This document shows positions 55,491 through 63,766 of a stretch of DNA of 64,000 bases, in pieces (within the stretch, counting starts at the first letter, position 1; each line of letters starts with the position of its first letter). Under the pieces are notes generated by a model, which was not told where the DNA came from, ran no database searches, and worked only from the letters and a program-made list of their open reading frames with translations. The stretch comes from Maridesulfovibrio zosterae DSM 11974 (GTDB taxonomy: Bacteria > Desulfobacterota > Desulfovibrionia > Desulfovibrionales > Desulfovibrionaceae): the NCBI RefSeq assembly GCF_000425265.1, contig NZ_AUDC01000016.1:124001-188000 (forward strand), in the 5' to 3' direction. Made by a program: the position numbers and the translations under genes.

Positions 55491-55500
55491 TCCCCTTTGG
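55467..55500 (+). repeat. GCCTCCGGCGGC hairpin element, copy 3
   Basis: The core at 55467-55478 is followed by a hairpin with arms ccaaaggga and tcccctttgg around ataa (55478-55500). The arms and loop are nearly identical to copy 1 at 35044. It forms the 3' end of the 506-residue gene. Confidence 0.9.
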
Positions 55501-55613
55501 AAACCGGAGTTGTTTAATTGGAAGCAAAGTTTTTACCTTGACGGCTATGGACCTTAAAAACCAATGAACAGGGTAAATATTTTTATGATGTCCTGTGCCA
55601 ATTGTAATACTGT

Positions 55614-56507
55614 CTATTGGACTGTGATGTTCTTATTAATTTTTAAAATCTGCTTATGAATTTCAGTCCATTCGCTTTCACCGTCACGCATCACCTGATG
55701 TGCCAAGGCATGGCAGTTCGGACAAAGAGTTATGAGATCATTAATTTTAGTGATAGCTGCTTCTTTACGACTTGCTATCGGATTTTTATGATGAACGTGC
55801 ACAACCTTTTCATCATAATTAAAGCCGCAAATCTGGCATTCATAGTTATCGCGCTTTTTTCTTGCCTTTACCAGTTTTGCGCTGCGAGAATAAACCCAGC
55901 TGTCCGAAGGAGTCTTTCCACCTTCCTCATCCTCCACAATACCTACAGACTCTACTGTTTCTGTAACGATATTGCCTTTAAGCTCACTTACTTCCCTTAC
56001 AAATTGAGCCAGTTTATTCAGTTCTGCGGACTTAGTTTTCTGATTCTTATCCAGTATTTTAGCTATGAGGAATAGTTCTCTTGTCTTGCCATCAGCGGTT
56101 GCATATTCTTTTTTTTCAAAAATTCTACTTTCAACCTGCAATTTTTCACCATGCCCCTTATTGAGATAACCGGTGTGAGCAATATAGTACTCATCCCCTT
56201 TTTTAAGAATATTGGCCTGAGTAGTGAACTGTCCGAGAATAGAAAAAGAAAAAAGAACTGTAATGCTGTTTGCAGCAGATTCGTTTACCGAACCATGACC
56301 ATAAAGCGTGATTATTTTTTTATCATCATGCTTTTTTCCGATCAAAGCCCATATATTATGATTCTGAAGCCCCAACAATTCGTTCTCCTCAGACCCGCTA
56401 GGCCAGCCGATTATTGCGGAAGGATATTTCTGGGCAACCTGAACAATATTTTTACGATACTGCCTGATAACTCGTAGTAACTCTGTCTTACCTGTAACAA
56501 TTTGCAA
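55614..56507 (-). CDS. HNH endonuclease with unknown N-terminal domain
   Basis: This 297-residue protein has a C-terminal HNH nuclease domain: YECQICGFN (zinc Cys pair), VHVHHKNPIA with the catalytic His pair, and ITLCPNCHALAH. The N-terminal 200 residues (SAIIGWPSGSEENELLGLQ, GHGSVNESAANSITVLFSF) are not recognised and may recognise DNA or a modified base, as in restriction-type HNH enzymes. The TTG at 56507 is preferred because GGGGGC precedes it; another TTG at 56522 has no site. It lies alone, with no methyltransferase gene nearby. Confidence 0.85.
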   Translation of the reverse strand: MQIVTGKTELLRVIRQYRKNIVQVAQKYPSAIIGWPSGSEENELLGLQNHNIWALIGKKHDDKKIITLYGHGSVNESAANSITVLFSFSILGQFTTQANILKKGDEYYIAHTGYLNKGHGEKLQVESRIFEKKEYATADGKTRELFLIAKILDKNQKTKSAELNKLAQFVREVSELKGNIVTETVESVGIVEDEEGGKTPSDSWVYSRSAKLVKARKKRDNYECQICGFNYDEKVVHVHHKNPIASRKEAAITKINDLITLCPNCHALAHQVMRDGESEWTEIHKQILKINKNITVQ

Positions 56508-56618
56508 ATTAGCCCCCTTCAAGATTTAAAAAGTCAAGACATAAATATTTATATCAACATTATACAAGCAATACTGTAATAATTTAAGTATTAAAATCAA
56601 GTAAATAAGGATACCCAA

Positions 56619-56657
56619 ACAAAAAAAACCTCCCTCAGATAGATATCTGCGGGAGGT
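56619..56657 (-). terminator. Intrinsic terminator of the lipoprotein gene
   Basis: On the minus strand AACCTCCCGCAGAT pairs with ATCTGAGGGAGGTT (one mismatch) and is followed by a T run. It lies downstream of the 111-residue lipoprotein gene. Confidence 0.9.
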
Positions 56658-56701
56658 TGATCTAAAATCCATTATTCAGTCTGAAAAAATATCCTGAAAA
56701 A

Positions 56702-57037
56702 TTATTTCTTAGCTTTTCGCTCGGCAATAATTTCTTTGGAACGCTTGATTATATCATCGGCGGTCATGCCGTCCATTTCTTTATAAATCTTATCTACTTT
56801 AGGTTCTATGCCTGCGCTCATATCCTGAACCATCTTTTTGAGATTAAGCTGTGCAAAGACAACTACAGCAACGGCTTCTTGCAAAGATTTCTTCTTGGCA
56901 TCATCTACACTTGCTATCATTTTCTCTGCTGAAGCCTTAAAAGCTTCTTCAGAAGAACCGTCAAGAGTAGGCTCATTAGAACAGCCCAGGACCATAACCG
57001 CCATCAAAACAAGTAGAACAACCTGAAGTTTCTTCAA
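56702..57037 (-). CDS. Small lipoprotein (DUF6694-like)
   Basis: This 111-residue lipoprotein has a lipobox VLGC at Cys19. The mature part is helical, with the sequence SSEEAFKASAEKMIASVDDAKK and MTADDIIKRSKEII typical of DUF6694 lipoproteins. Function is unknown, probably periplasmic. The ATG at 57037 follows AGGAGTATTG. It forms a single-gene unit ended by the terminator at 56619. Confidence 0.85.
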   Translation of the reverse strand: MKKLQVVLLVLMAVMVLGCSNEPTLDGSSEEAFKASAEKMIASVDDAKKKSLQEAVAVVVFAQLNLKKMVQDMSAGIEPKVDKIYKEMDGMTADDIIKRSKEIIAERKAKK

Positions 57038-57445
57038 AACAATACTCCTAAAATAAAATGTTCCAAACCATGAATGATACCGACAATTAACAGCCTGTTA
57101 TAATTTTTAATGAACTATACAGGTCATTTATTAAGAGTCAAATAAAATATTCTATTTTTACAGCTCAAAGAAACTTTTTTATGCGCTTAAACCAATTTTT
57201 TACTGCAAAGATTGCAATAAGTGCTATTTATCACCATTTATGAGAACAGCTGACCAGTGATTAATTCACATTAAAAATATCTATTATGTATTTAACACCA
57301 AATCAACTGATAACCAGTGGTACTAAATAGAAATCAACATAAAATATCATATTTAATACATATTTATTTTATTTGTTTTGTATATTTATAAAACACATGA
57401 TATGACGAATAAAGTAGAAATACAGTTAACCAATAGGGGTGTATA
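57038..57445. other. AT-rich divergent intergenic region
   Basis: There is no gene here that I can support. It carries promoters for the lipoprotein gene (leftward) and the GlsB-like gene (rightward). The sequence is strongly AT-rich with no obvious hairpin. Confidence 0.5.
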
Positions 57446-57691
57446 ATGAATGGACTTATCGTATTTGTCTTTATTGGACTGATTGCAGGCTGGCTTGCCG
57501 GAGTATTTATGAAGGGCAGCGGGTTCGGCATTCTCGGAGATATAGTCATCGGTATCGTCGGGGCTGTGATCGGCGGCTACCTTATCGGAATCATCGGAAT
57601 CAGTGCAGGTGGATTTGTCGGATCAATTGTTGTAGCCACAATCGGTGCTATAATTCTGATCTTCCTCGTGCGCCTGCTTAAAAAGGCATGA
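57446..57691 (+). CDS. GlsB/YeaQ/YmgE-family stress-response membrane protein
   Basis: This 81-residue protein is full length for the family. It is three Gly-rich hydrophobic helices with the conserved IAGWLAGVFMKGSGFGILGDIVIG pattern (residues about 11-34) and a terminal LRLLKKA. Homologues are induced in stationary phase or by acid and osmotic stress; their biochemical role is unclear. The ATG follows AGGGGTG. A perfect hairpin follows the stop. Confidence 0.92.
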   Translation: MNGLIVFVFIGLIAGWLAGVFMKGSGFGILGDIVIGIVGAVIGGYLIGIIGISAGGFVGSIVVATIGAIILIFLVRLLKKA

Positions 57692-57715
57692 TTATGCGCC
57701 CTTTGGGCGCATAAT
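57689..57715 (+). terminator. Hairpin at end of GlsB-like gene
   Basis: gattatgcgccc is perfectly complementary to gggcgcataatc around ttt. The T run after it is poor, so termination is likely but not certain. Confidence 0.7.
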
Positions 57716-57803
57716 CAATTGAAATATTGACGAGGAGTATCACTGCCGGCAGATCATATTTGCACCGGAAACCTGTACCCTGCATATATTTAGAATGACT
57801 GTA

Positions 57804-57873
57804 TCAGGGGCCCTTTTCTTATTTCATCCATTATGTTGCAACAACAGAATACCAAGGAGACAAGGACCCCTGA
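57804..57873. repeat. Separated inverted repeat upstream of the flavoprotein stop
   Basis: tcaggggccctt (57804-57815) and aaggacccctga (57862-57873) are inverted copies with one mismatch, 46 bases apart. They lie between the GlsB-like gene and the convergent flavoprotein gene and could form a large 3'-end hairpin for either transcript. Confidence 0.6.
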
Positions 57874-57896
57874 GAATTTACTTTTTTTAAACAGCT

Positions 57897-60695
57897 CTAG
57901 CGGGTGGCTTCCTCCACCAGATAGAGAATATTGCGATAATTTTTTCCACCGTGCAGGGTCAGACCTATTTCGCATGTTCTGGAAACACTGTACCCCTCAT
58001 CGCAATGCTCAATCTGGCCTTTCAAATTCTCCAGAGCGGAAGCATTCAGTTCAGGATTATGAAATCCCTTGTCACCGGAAAAGCCGCAGCAGTTCACACC
58101 CTTGGGAATAACTACGTTTTCCACACATTTTGCTGCCAGTTCTCTGAACTGACCTTCCAGCCCCATCGTGCGGGTTGAACAGGTCGGATGCAGAGCCACT
58201 GTACGGGGCAGCTTCTTGAAATCAAGACGGTCGGCAACATATTTCATGGTGAACTCAATAGGGTCCATCATGGTCAGCCGCTTATCCAGAGTCTTTTTCA
58301 TGCGGGCAAGGCAGGGACTGGTATCACAGAGAATAATATCCTTCCCGTTTCCACTGGCTTCCAGCAGAGCATTGCCGAGCTTAAGAGCAAGTTCATCAGC
58401 CTGCGCAGCAAGTCCTTTTGTTTCCATGGCCTTACCGCAGCACAGACTTTCCATGTTCTTTGGAAAAACAACCTCATATCCGGCCCTTTCAAGCAGTCTG
58501 ACAGTTACATCCATCAACGGCTCGGATTTATCTCCCCTGCTCCGGCCCATTGTGCGGACTGCGCAGGAAGAAAAATAAACAACACGCTGTGCTCCGGTTC
58601 CGGTTTTAAGTTCCGGCAGAGCTTTAACTGCTCCGGCAGGCATGGCCTTATTCCAGAGCGGCAAACGGTCATTTGACAATTTACGCGCCGAACTGCTCAG
58701 ACTGCCCATAGCGGCATCACCGACAATACGCTGGGCAACTGACATTACATTCAGAGCGGTTGAAACATTTTTCAAAACAGAGCCCATATGTCCGGTCACA
58801 TAGTCAGCGAGCTTCAAAGTTTTATCCGAAACATTTTTACCGCGAATATCTCTGATAAAACCTGCTACATCAACACCTAAAGGACACCTTTGTTTGCACA
58901 GTCCGTCAGTGGCACAAAGCTGTTCGCCGTATTTACGGAAAATTTTATCCCACTCATCGGCCTCATCATCCTGACCGTCCATACGAAACTTTACTATGGC
59001 TCTGGCAAGACTGATCCTCTGCCGGGGTGTCAGTCCTATATTCCGTGAAGGGCAGACCTGCTCACAAAAACCGCATTCAACACAAAGATCCACATCGGGA
59101 TGTGTCGCCACAGGACTTTTTAATCCGTTGATGTGTGCATTGCTGTCATCGCTGATAACGACCCCGGGATTAAGAATAGATTCAGGATCGAGAACCTTTT
59201 TCACGCTGCACATCACTTCGAACAGGAAATCACCCCATTCTCTACGTACAAAAGGTGCCATTGCACGCCCTGTACCGTGCTCGGCCTTCAATGATCCGTC
59301 AAACCTGCCGGTAATCAGTTCAACCAGATCATCCATAAAATCTTTAAGCCTCTGCACTTCCTTTGCATCGGCAATCTTTACCGCAACTGAAAAATGCAGG
59401 TTGCCATGAAAAGCGTGCCCCATAATACCCGCCGGATATCCATGCTTGTCAAAAAGCTCCTGAAAAGCTTCGCACCCTTCAGCCAGCCTTGATACAGGAA
59501 TATTGATATCCTCAGTCAGAACGTATTCATCCGCTTCACGATAGGTTGCAATTGCCGGATAAAGTGCGCGTCTGATGTCCCATAATTTCTCACACTCAAC
59601 TTCATCAGCGGTGAACGACTGATCTGAAAGAGAAGGATAACAGCTGAGTACTTTAAGAATAGAATCGACATTCTCATCAAGCTCGTCTGAATTCCATGCT
59701 TTGGTTTCAATAAGCATGGCACAGGCCCCTTCCTGAAGATTTTTCATCACATCAGGAATATTCTTGATATTCTGCATGGCTATCAGTGAATGGTAATTCA
59801 ATATTTCAGCAGCATCGATGCTGCATGCCCCTTTCATGGCGACAACTGCATCGGTAGCAACAGTTAAAGAGGGGAAAAACATAAGCCCGACAGCTCTAAT
59901 GGGAGGTGTAGGAATAGTTTCCATGAGAACCTCATGAAAAAAGCCGAGAGTTCCCTCGGAACCGACCATCAGGTGCATGAGGATATCCACCGGATCTTCA
60001 TAATCCACAAAGGAATTAACGGTATATCCGATTGTGTTCTTGATGGAATACTTACGTTTAATGCGTTCAACCACAGCAGGGTCGGCAAGGACATTGCGGC
60101 GCAAATCACATAACTCTTCAAGCAGTGCAGCGTGTGAACTTCTGAAAGCTGCAACGCTTTCCTTGTCTGTAGTATCCAGATATGTTCCGTCCGCAAGGAT
60201 CATGCGCATCCCTTTGACCGCATGGTAACAGTTCTGATCAACCATGCAGCACATTCCGGCAGAGTTGTCGACAATAATGCCGCCCATTGTTGCAGAAGCG
60301 ATGGATGCCGGGTCAGCGCCCATTTTACGCTGATATGGTGCAAGTGCAGCATTAACTTCAATGCCGATAACCGCACTGCCGGACCAGAACATTTTACCTT
60401 CATCAAGGACTTCGATCCTTCTCCACAGCGCCCCTTTAAGACGTACGAGCACACCTTCACCGCAGGCCTGACCGCTTACAGACGTTCCTGCTCCGCGAAA
60501 GGTGACTCCGATCTTATGAGCTGTGCAGACTCTGAGCACTGCACAGACCTCATCCAGAGTAGTAACATCCACCACCAGAAGGGCTTTCGGATCGAAATAA
60601 CTGGCATCAACAGCATATGTGGCTACAAGTGCCGGATGATCATGAACCTGTTCAGCAGGAAGAATACCCTGCATATCTTTAATTAACTTCTGCAC
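57897..60695 (-). CDS. FAD-binding / Fe-S oxidoreductase, D-lactate dehydrogenase type (GlcD-GlcF fusion)
   Basis: This 932-residue protein combines an FAD-binding domain (VTFRGAGTSVSGQACGEGV near residue 60), FAD-oxidase C-terminal domain (KAEHGTGRAMAPFVRREWG), two 4Fe-4S clusters (CVECGFCEQVCP near 540 and CATDGLCKQRCPLGVD) and a cysteine-rich CCG module (SLCCGKAME and VNCCGFSGDKG). This architecture belongs to quinone-linked D-lactate or 2-hydroxyacid dehydrogenases on the inner membrane. The exact substrate is not determined. The GTG start at 60695 lies one base after the stop of the upstream transporter gene, behind GGGGAG, so they are coupled. Confidence 0.93.
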   Translation of the reverse strand: MQKLIKDMQGILPAEQVHDHPALVATYAVDASYFDPKALLVVDVTTLDEVCAVLRVCTAHKIGVTFRGAGTSVSGQACGEGVLVRLKGALWRRIEVLDEGKMFWSGSAVIGIEVNAALAPYQRKMGADPASIASATMGGIIVDNSAGMCCMVDQNCYHAVKGMRMILADGTYLDTTDKESVAAFRSSHAALLEELCDLRRNVLADPAVVERIKRKYSIKNTIGYTVNSFVDYEDPVDILMHLMVGSEGTLGFFHEVLMETIPTPPIRAVGLMFFPSLTVATDAVVAMKGACSIDAAEILNYHSLIAMQNIKNIPDVMKNLQEGACAMLIETKAWNSDELDENVDSILKVLSCYPSLSDQSFTADEVECEKLWDIRRALYPAIATYREADEYVLTEDINIPVSRLAEGCEAFQELFDKHGYPAGIMGHAFHGNLHFSVAVKIADAKEVQRLKDFMDDLVELITGRFDGSLKAEHGTGRAMAPFVRREWGDFLFEVMCSVKKVLDPESILNPGVVISDDSNAHINGLKSPVATHPDVDLCVECGFCEQVCPSRNIGLTPRQRISLARAIVKFRMDGQDDEADEWDKIFRKYGEQLCATDGLCKQRCPLGVDVAGFIRDIRGKNVSDKTLKLADYVTGHMGSVLKNVSTALNVMSVAQRIVGDAAMGSLSSSARKLSNDRLPLWNKAMPAGAVKALPELKTGTGAQRVVYFSSCAVRTMGRSRGDKSEPLMDVTVRLLERAGYEVVFPKNMESLCCGKAMETKGLAAQADELALKLGNALLEASGNGKDIILCDTSPCLARMKKTLDKRLTMMDPIEFTMKYVADRLDFKKLPRTVALHPTCSTRTMGLEGQFRELAAKCVENVVIPKGVNCCGFSGDKGFHNPELNASALENLKGQIEHCDEGYSVSRTCEIGLTLHGGKNYRNILYLVEEATR

Positions 60696-60696
60696 C

Positions 60697-61857
60697 TCAG
60701 GACTCCCCTTTCACCCTGTCTTCAGGAAAACGCCAAATTCCAAGACCACGAAGAACAATAGGAATAGTGATCAAAAACATTGTTACCCAGCCCATGCTGC
60801 CGTAACCCTTTCCGATAAGCGGAATCAGGCCCAGCTGAGCCACCAGCCAGCAGGCTGAAACCAGAATTGTGGAAGCAATCATAGAATGAAAACGCTGCCT
60901 GCGAAGCCTGCCTGCATCATCAAGATTACGCCCGAAAAAAGTCACCAGACGGTTTGTAGTCCCGTAAACCAGTGCAACCCCTGTTGAGACCGCGCCGATG
61001 ACAATGCAAAATGAAATAAGCGAGGTCATCCATGAACCGCCGAGGCCATGCATAACGACGAACAAAGCCGGAACAGCCTCTTTAAGTATGCCCTGATCAA
61101 CAAAAGCAAGAATTCCGAAATAGGTCAGGTACATAATCAGAGAGTTGATAATAACCCCGATAATAATTGCCTTTTTCAGGCATGATTTATCAGGACAGAC
61201 CTGTGCGTGAACAATGTAAGCCCCGATTGCACAACAATGAAGAGTGCCGTATTTTACTCCCCACCACAGAGCATCCCAGAAGGAATCCGGTCCGCTGGTT
61301 GCGATCTCACCGCTTTTGATAGCCGCAAGATTTTGAACTATTTTCGGGAAATAATGTATAATATTGGGCAGGTATATAATAAACATACTTACGATCAGCA
61401 GAAAAGAAACCACAATGGCAGACTTTCTGACCAGCTCGGAGCCGTAAATAGTAAGTACGAAAATAACCGCCGCAATGAAAAATGTATTCATCATGTACGA
61501 TGTGCCGAAAAGCTTCGACAGAATAGTTCCTCCGGTAGCAAAAGCCACAGCTGTAGCCAGCAGAAGAACGCTGTTCACCAATATCTCATAAACCGGAACA
61601 GCGAAGAATCCGATCTCGCCATACAGCTTTTTAGACCATGTACTGTAGTCATAAGCCCTGAATCTGGCAGCAATAACCATTGAATAATACATGCAGATAC
61701 CCATGATAAACATAGACACTGCGGGCATGAACAAAGATGTCCAGTTGTGATTCAGGTAAAAGGCGACAATCTGCCGGCCTGACGCAAATCCGCCGCCGAA
61801 ATGAGAACTGAACCACACAAGCGCAATGGCCAGATAACCGGGAATTATTTTTTTCAT
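60697..61857 (-). CDS. YkvI-family membrane transporter, copy 2
   Basis: This 386-residue protein has about ten membrane helices in a LeuT-like fold. Conserved features are WFSSHFGGGFASGRQIVAF at residues 15-33, YDYSTWSKKLYG and STGVALVYGTTNRLV. It is about two thirds identical by eye to the gene at 61944, so the pair is a tandem duplication. The operon with a 2-hydroxyacid-dehydrogenase-like enzyme suggests uptake of that enzyme's substrate or of a linked amino acid, but the family has no firm substrate. Confidence 0.88.
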   Translation of the reverse strand: MKKIIPGYLAIALVWFSSHFGGGFASGRQIVAFYLNHNWTSLFMPAVSMFIMGICMYYSMVIAARFRAYDYSTWSKKLYGEIGFFAVPVYEILVNSVLLLATAVAFATGGTILSKLFGTSYMMNTFFIAAVIFVLTIYGSELVRKSAIVVSFLLIVSMFIIYLPNIIHYFPKIVQNLAAIKSGEIATSGPDSFWDALWWGVKYGTLHCCAIGAYIVHAQVCPDKSCLKKAIIIGVIINSLIMYLTYFGILAFVDQGILKEAVPALFVVMHGLGGSWMTSLISFCIVIGAVSTGVALVYGTTNRLVTFFGRNLDDAGRLRRQRFHSMIASTILVSACWLVAQLGLIPLIGKGYGSMGWVTMFLITIPIVLRGLGIWRFPEDRVKGES

Positions 61858-61879
61858 TAGATGTAAGAGTTAAATGTTT

Positions 61880-61910
61880 ATAAGGCGGAAAGGACTTCTT
61901 TCCGCCTTAT
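61880..61910. other. Perfect hairpin between the two transporter genes
   Basis: ataaggcggaaag (61880-61892) pairs perfectly with ctttccgccttat (61898-61910). A T tract is present only on the plus side. On the minus strand it probably sets different levels of the two transporters or stabilises the first cistron. Confidence 0.8.
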
Positions 61911-61943
61911 TTTATAGGCAGTTGGAGTACTGTTGCCTCCGTT

Positions 61944-63110
61944 TTATTCAGCAGCGACTTTTCCGGGAACATCTTCAGCAAAACGCCAGAGTCCCAGACC
62001 ACGCAGGAGGATAGGCACAGTAAGTAGCAGCAAAGAAACCCAGCCGATATTTCCATACCCTTTACCGATAAGCGGAATAAGGCCCAGCTGAGCTACCATC
62101 CAGCATGCTATAACCAGCATAGCTGAAGAGCTGATACAATGAATCTTGCGTTTAGCTGCTCTCTCTTCCTCGCTCATATTGCGACCGAAAAAGTTGGCCA
62201 GACGATTGGTGGTTCCATATACCAGAGCAACACCGGTCGATACCGCTCCGATAACAATGCATAGAGAAATAAGTACAGTCATCCATGCTCCGCCGACACC
62301 GTTCATAACAACAAACAGAGAAGGGACAGCTTCTTTAAGCACTCCCTGATCGACAAAAGCCAGAATTCCGAAATAACTCAGGTACATGACTACGGTATTG
62401 ATGAAAAAACCGACGATTGCGGCCTTTTTGAGACTGGCTTTATCCGGGCAGGCCTGAGCATGAACTATGTACGCTCCGATGGCACAACACTGAAGTGCCC
62501 CGTACTTTGCTGCCCACCAGATGGTATCCAGAAAGGAATTCTGAGTTCCGGTAACAATCTCGCCACTCTTTACAGCTGCAAAATTATGAATAATTTTCGG
62601 AAAGAAATAAATAATATTAGGAACATATATAATAAATATGCATGCTATCAGAATCAGGGACACCACCGTAGCAGATTTCCTTACCAGATCTGCTCCGTAA
62701 ATTGTCAGCACAAAAATGACCGCTGCAAGTACAACTGTATTCAGCATATACGGTGTGCCGAAAGCCTTAGCCAGAGTCGATCCTCCTGTGGCAAAGGCAA
62801 CCGCCGTGACCAGAACAAGCAGTGCATTGAACATTATCTCAAACACAGGGGCCATAACAGGTGCAAGATTTCCATAGACCTTTTTCGACCATGTGCTGTA
62901 ATCGTAAGTATTAAACTTGGCTGCAATAACCATTGAAAAATAAAAAGTCAGCCCCATAATCAACATGGAGAATGCAGGCATAAAAAGTGAAGTCCACTGA
63001 TGATTCAGGAAAAATGCCACAATCTGGCGACCTGAAGCGAATCCACCACCGAAATGCGCGCTGAACCATACAAACGAAATACCAAGATAAGCAGGGAGAG
63101 TTTTTTTCAT
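61944..63110 (-). CDS. YkvI-family membrane transporter, copy 1
   Basis: This 388-residue paralogue of the next gene shares the motifs WFSAHFGGGFASGRQIVAF, YDYSTWSKKVYG and STGVALVYGTTNRLAN. Differences cluster in the loop after helix 2 and near the C-terminus (FAEDVPGKVAAE). It is the first gene of the leftward operon, whose promoter region carries the TGACCGTCGGTCA palindrome. Confidence 0.88.
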   Translation of the reverse strand: MKKTLPAYLGISFVWFSAHFGGGFASGRQIVAFFLNHQWTSLFMPAFSMLIMGLTFYFSMVIAAKFNTYDYSTWSKKVYGNLAPVMAPVFEIMFNALLVLVTAVAFATGGSTLAKAFGTPYMLNTVVLAAVIFVLTIYGADLVRKSATVVSLILIACIFIIYVPNIIYFFPKIIHNFAAVKSGEIVTGTQNSFLDTIWWAAKYGALQCCAIGAYIVHAQACPDKASLKKAAIVGFFINTVVMYLSYFGILAFVDQGVLKEAVPSLFVVMNGVGGAWMTVLISLCIVIGAVSTGVALVYGTTNRLANFFGRNMSEEERAAKRKIHCISSSAMLVIACWMVAQLGLIPLIGKGYGNIGWVSLLLLTVPILLRGLGLWRFAEDVPGKVAAE

Positions 63111-63766
63111 ATATTTGTCGTTTTAAAATGTTGAAGTAAAATCGCCTATACAATGTATTTTCAGCGATAATCGTCACCAGGAGACACCTAAGTTTAAAAA
63201 AACTGACCGTCGGTCATTTTTATGCTGTACCATTAAAATGTTTCGCTCAAGGGCTTGAAGTACTGGATAAAACAAGGCCTACGCGGGATAATCCCCATTT
63301 CGTCTATGAGAACAGAAGAACTGGATTTATGGCCGGAGCAACGCCTTGCAATCTATAATAGAATAGGGGGTGCTCACTGTATCGGCCATGAGACATTTTA
63401 ACCCCGAAGGGTTTAATGGCGTGGTAATAAAATAGATCGGACCTGCCGCTTACCTCTTAATTCTGAAATGGCGCGCTCTAAACAGAAAGACATATAAATT
63501 CGCCATGCGGGACATAAAGAATTTAAGTCTCTGCTTAAAAACAAAACAGGATTAACTGAGAACGGCTTTTTAAATCTCTTACACTTCTTCCGGCAAGGAG
63601 CTGAAAAATCATGCAATATTCACAAGATTTTCACCCAACCATACTGAAGTGAACGTTTCAATATCGTATTCTAATCAGTATATCAATGAAATTGAACAGG
63701 CTTCGAAGTATTAATGTTGTTTTAATAGCAACCACTCCTATACCAAAAGATCTGACCTGCTGATTC
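63111..63766. other. Intergenic region between hydF and the transporter operon
   Basis: This is 656 bases without a gene I can support. A 72-codon plus frame (63140-63355) has no start codon or ribosome site. A 67-codon minus frame (63413-63616) also lacks one. The leftward operon's promoter must be here, near the palindrome at 63204. Confidence 0.5.
63204..63216. promoter_or_regulatory. Perfect palindrome, possible TetR-type operator
   Basis: tgaccg-t-cggtca is a perfect 13-base inverted repeat, 94 bases upstream of the transporter start codon and flanked by A and T runs. Its size and sequence recall operators of TetR-family repressors. The flanking A/T runs also allow reading it as a small terminator hairpin. 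Confidence 0.45.

Noticed and set aside
53970-56507. Prophage or plasmid remnant (two-winged-helix protein plus HNH nuclease)
   Set aside because: No integrase, attachment repeat, tRNA or structural phage gene is present. The two genes are on opposite strands with separate signals.
63140-63355. 72-codon open plus frame upstream of the transporter operon
   Set aside because: It contains no start codon before its last few residues, no ribosome site and no recognised similarity, so it may be chance or a relic.
63413-63616. 67-codon minus frame rich in Arg and Cys
   Set aside because: It has no ribosome site and no recognisable domain.
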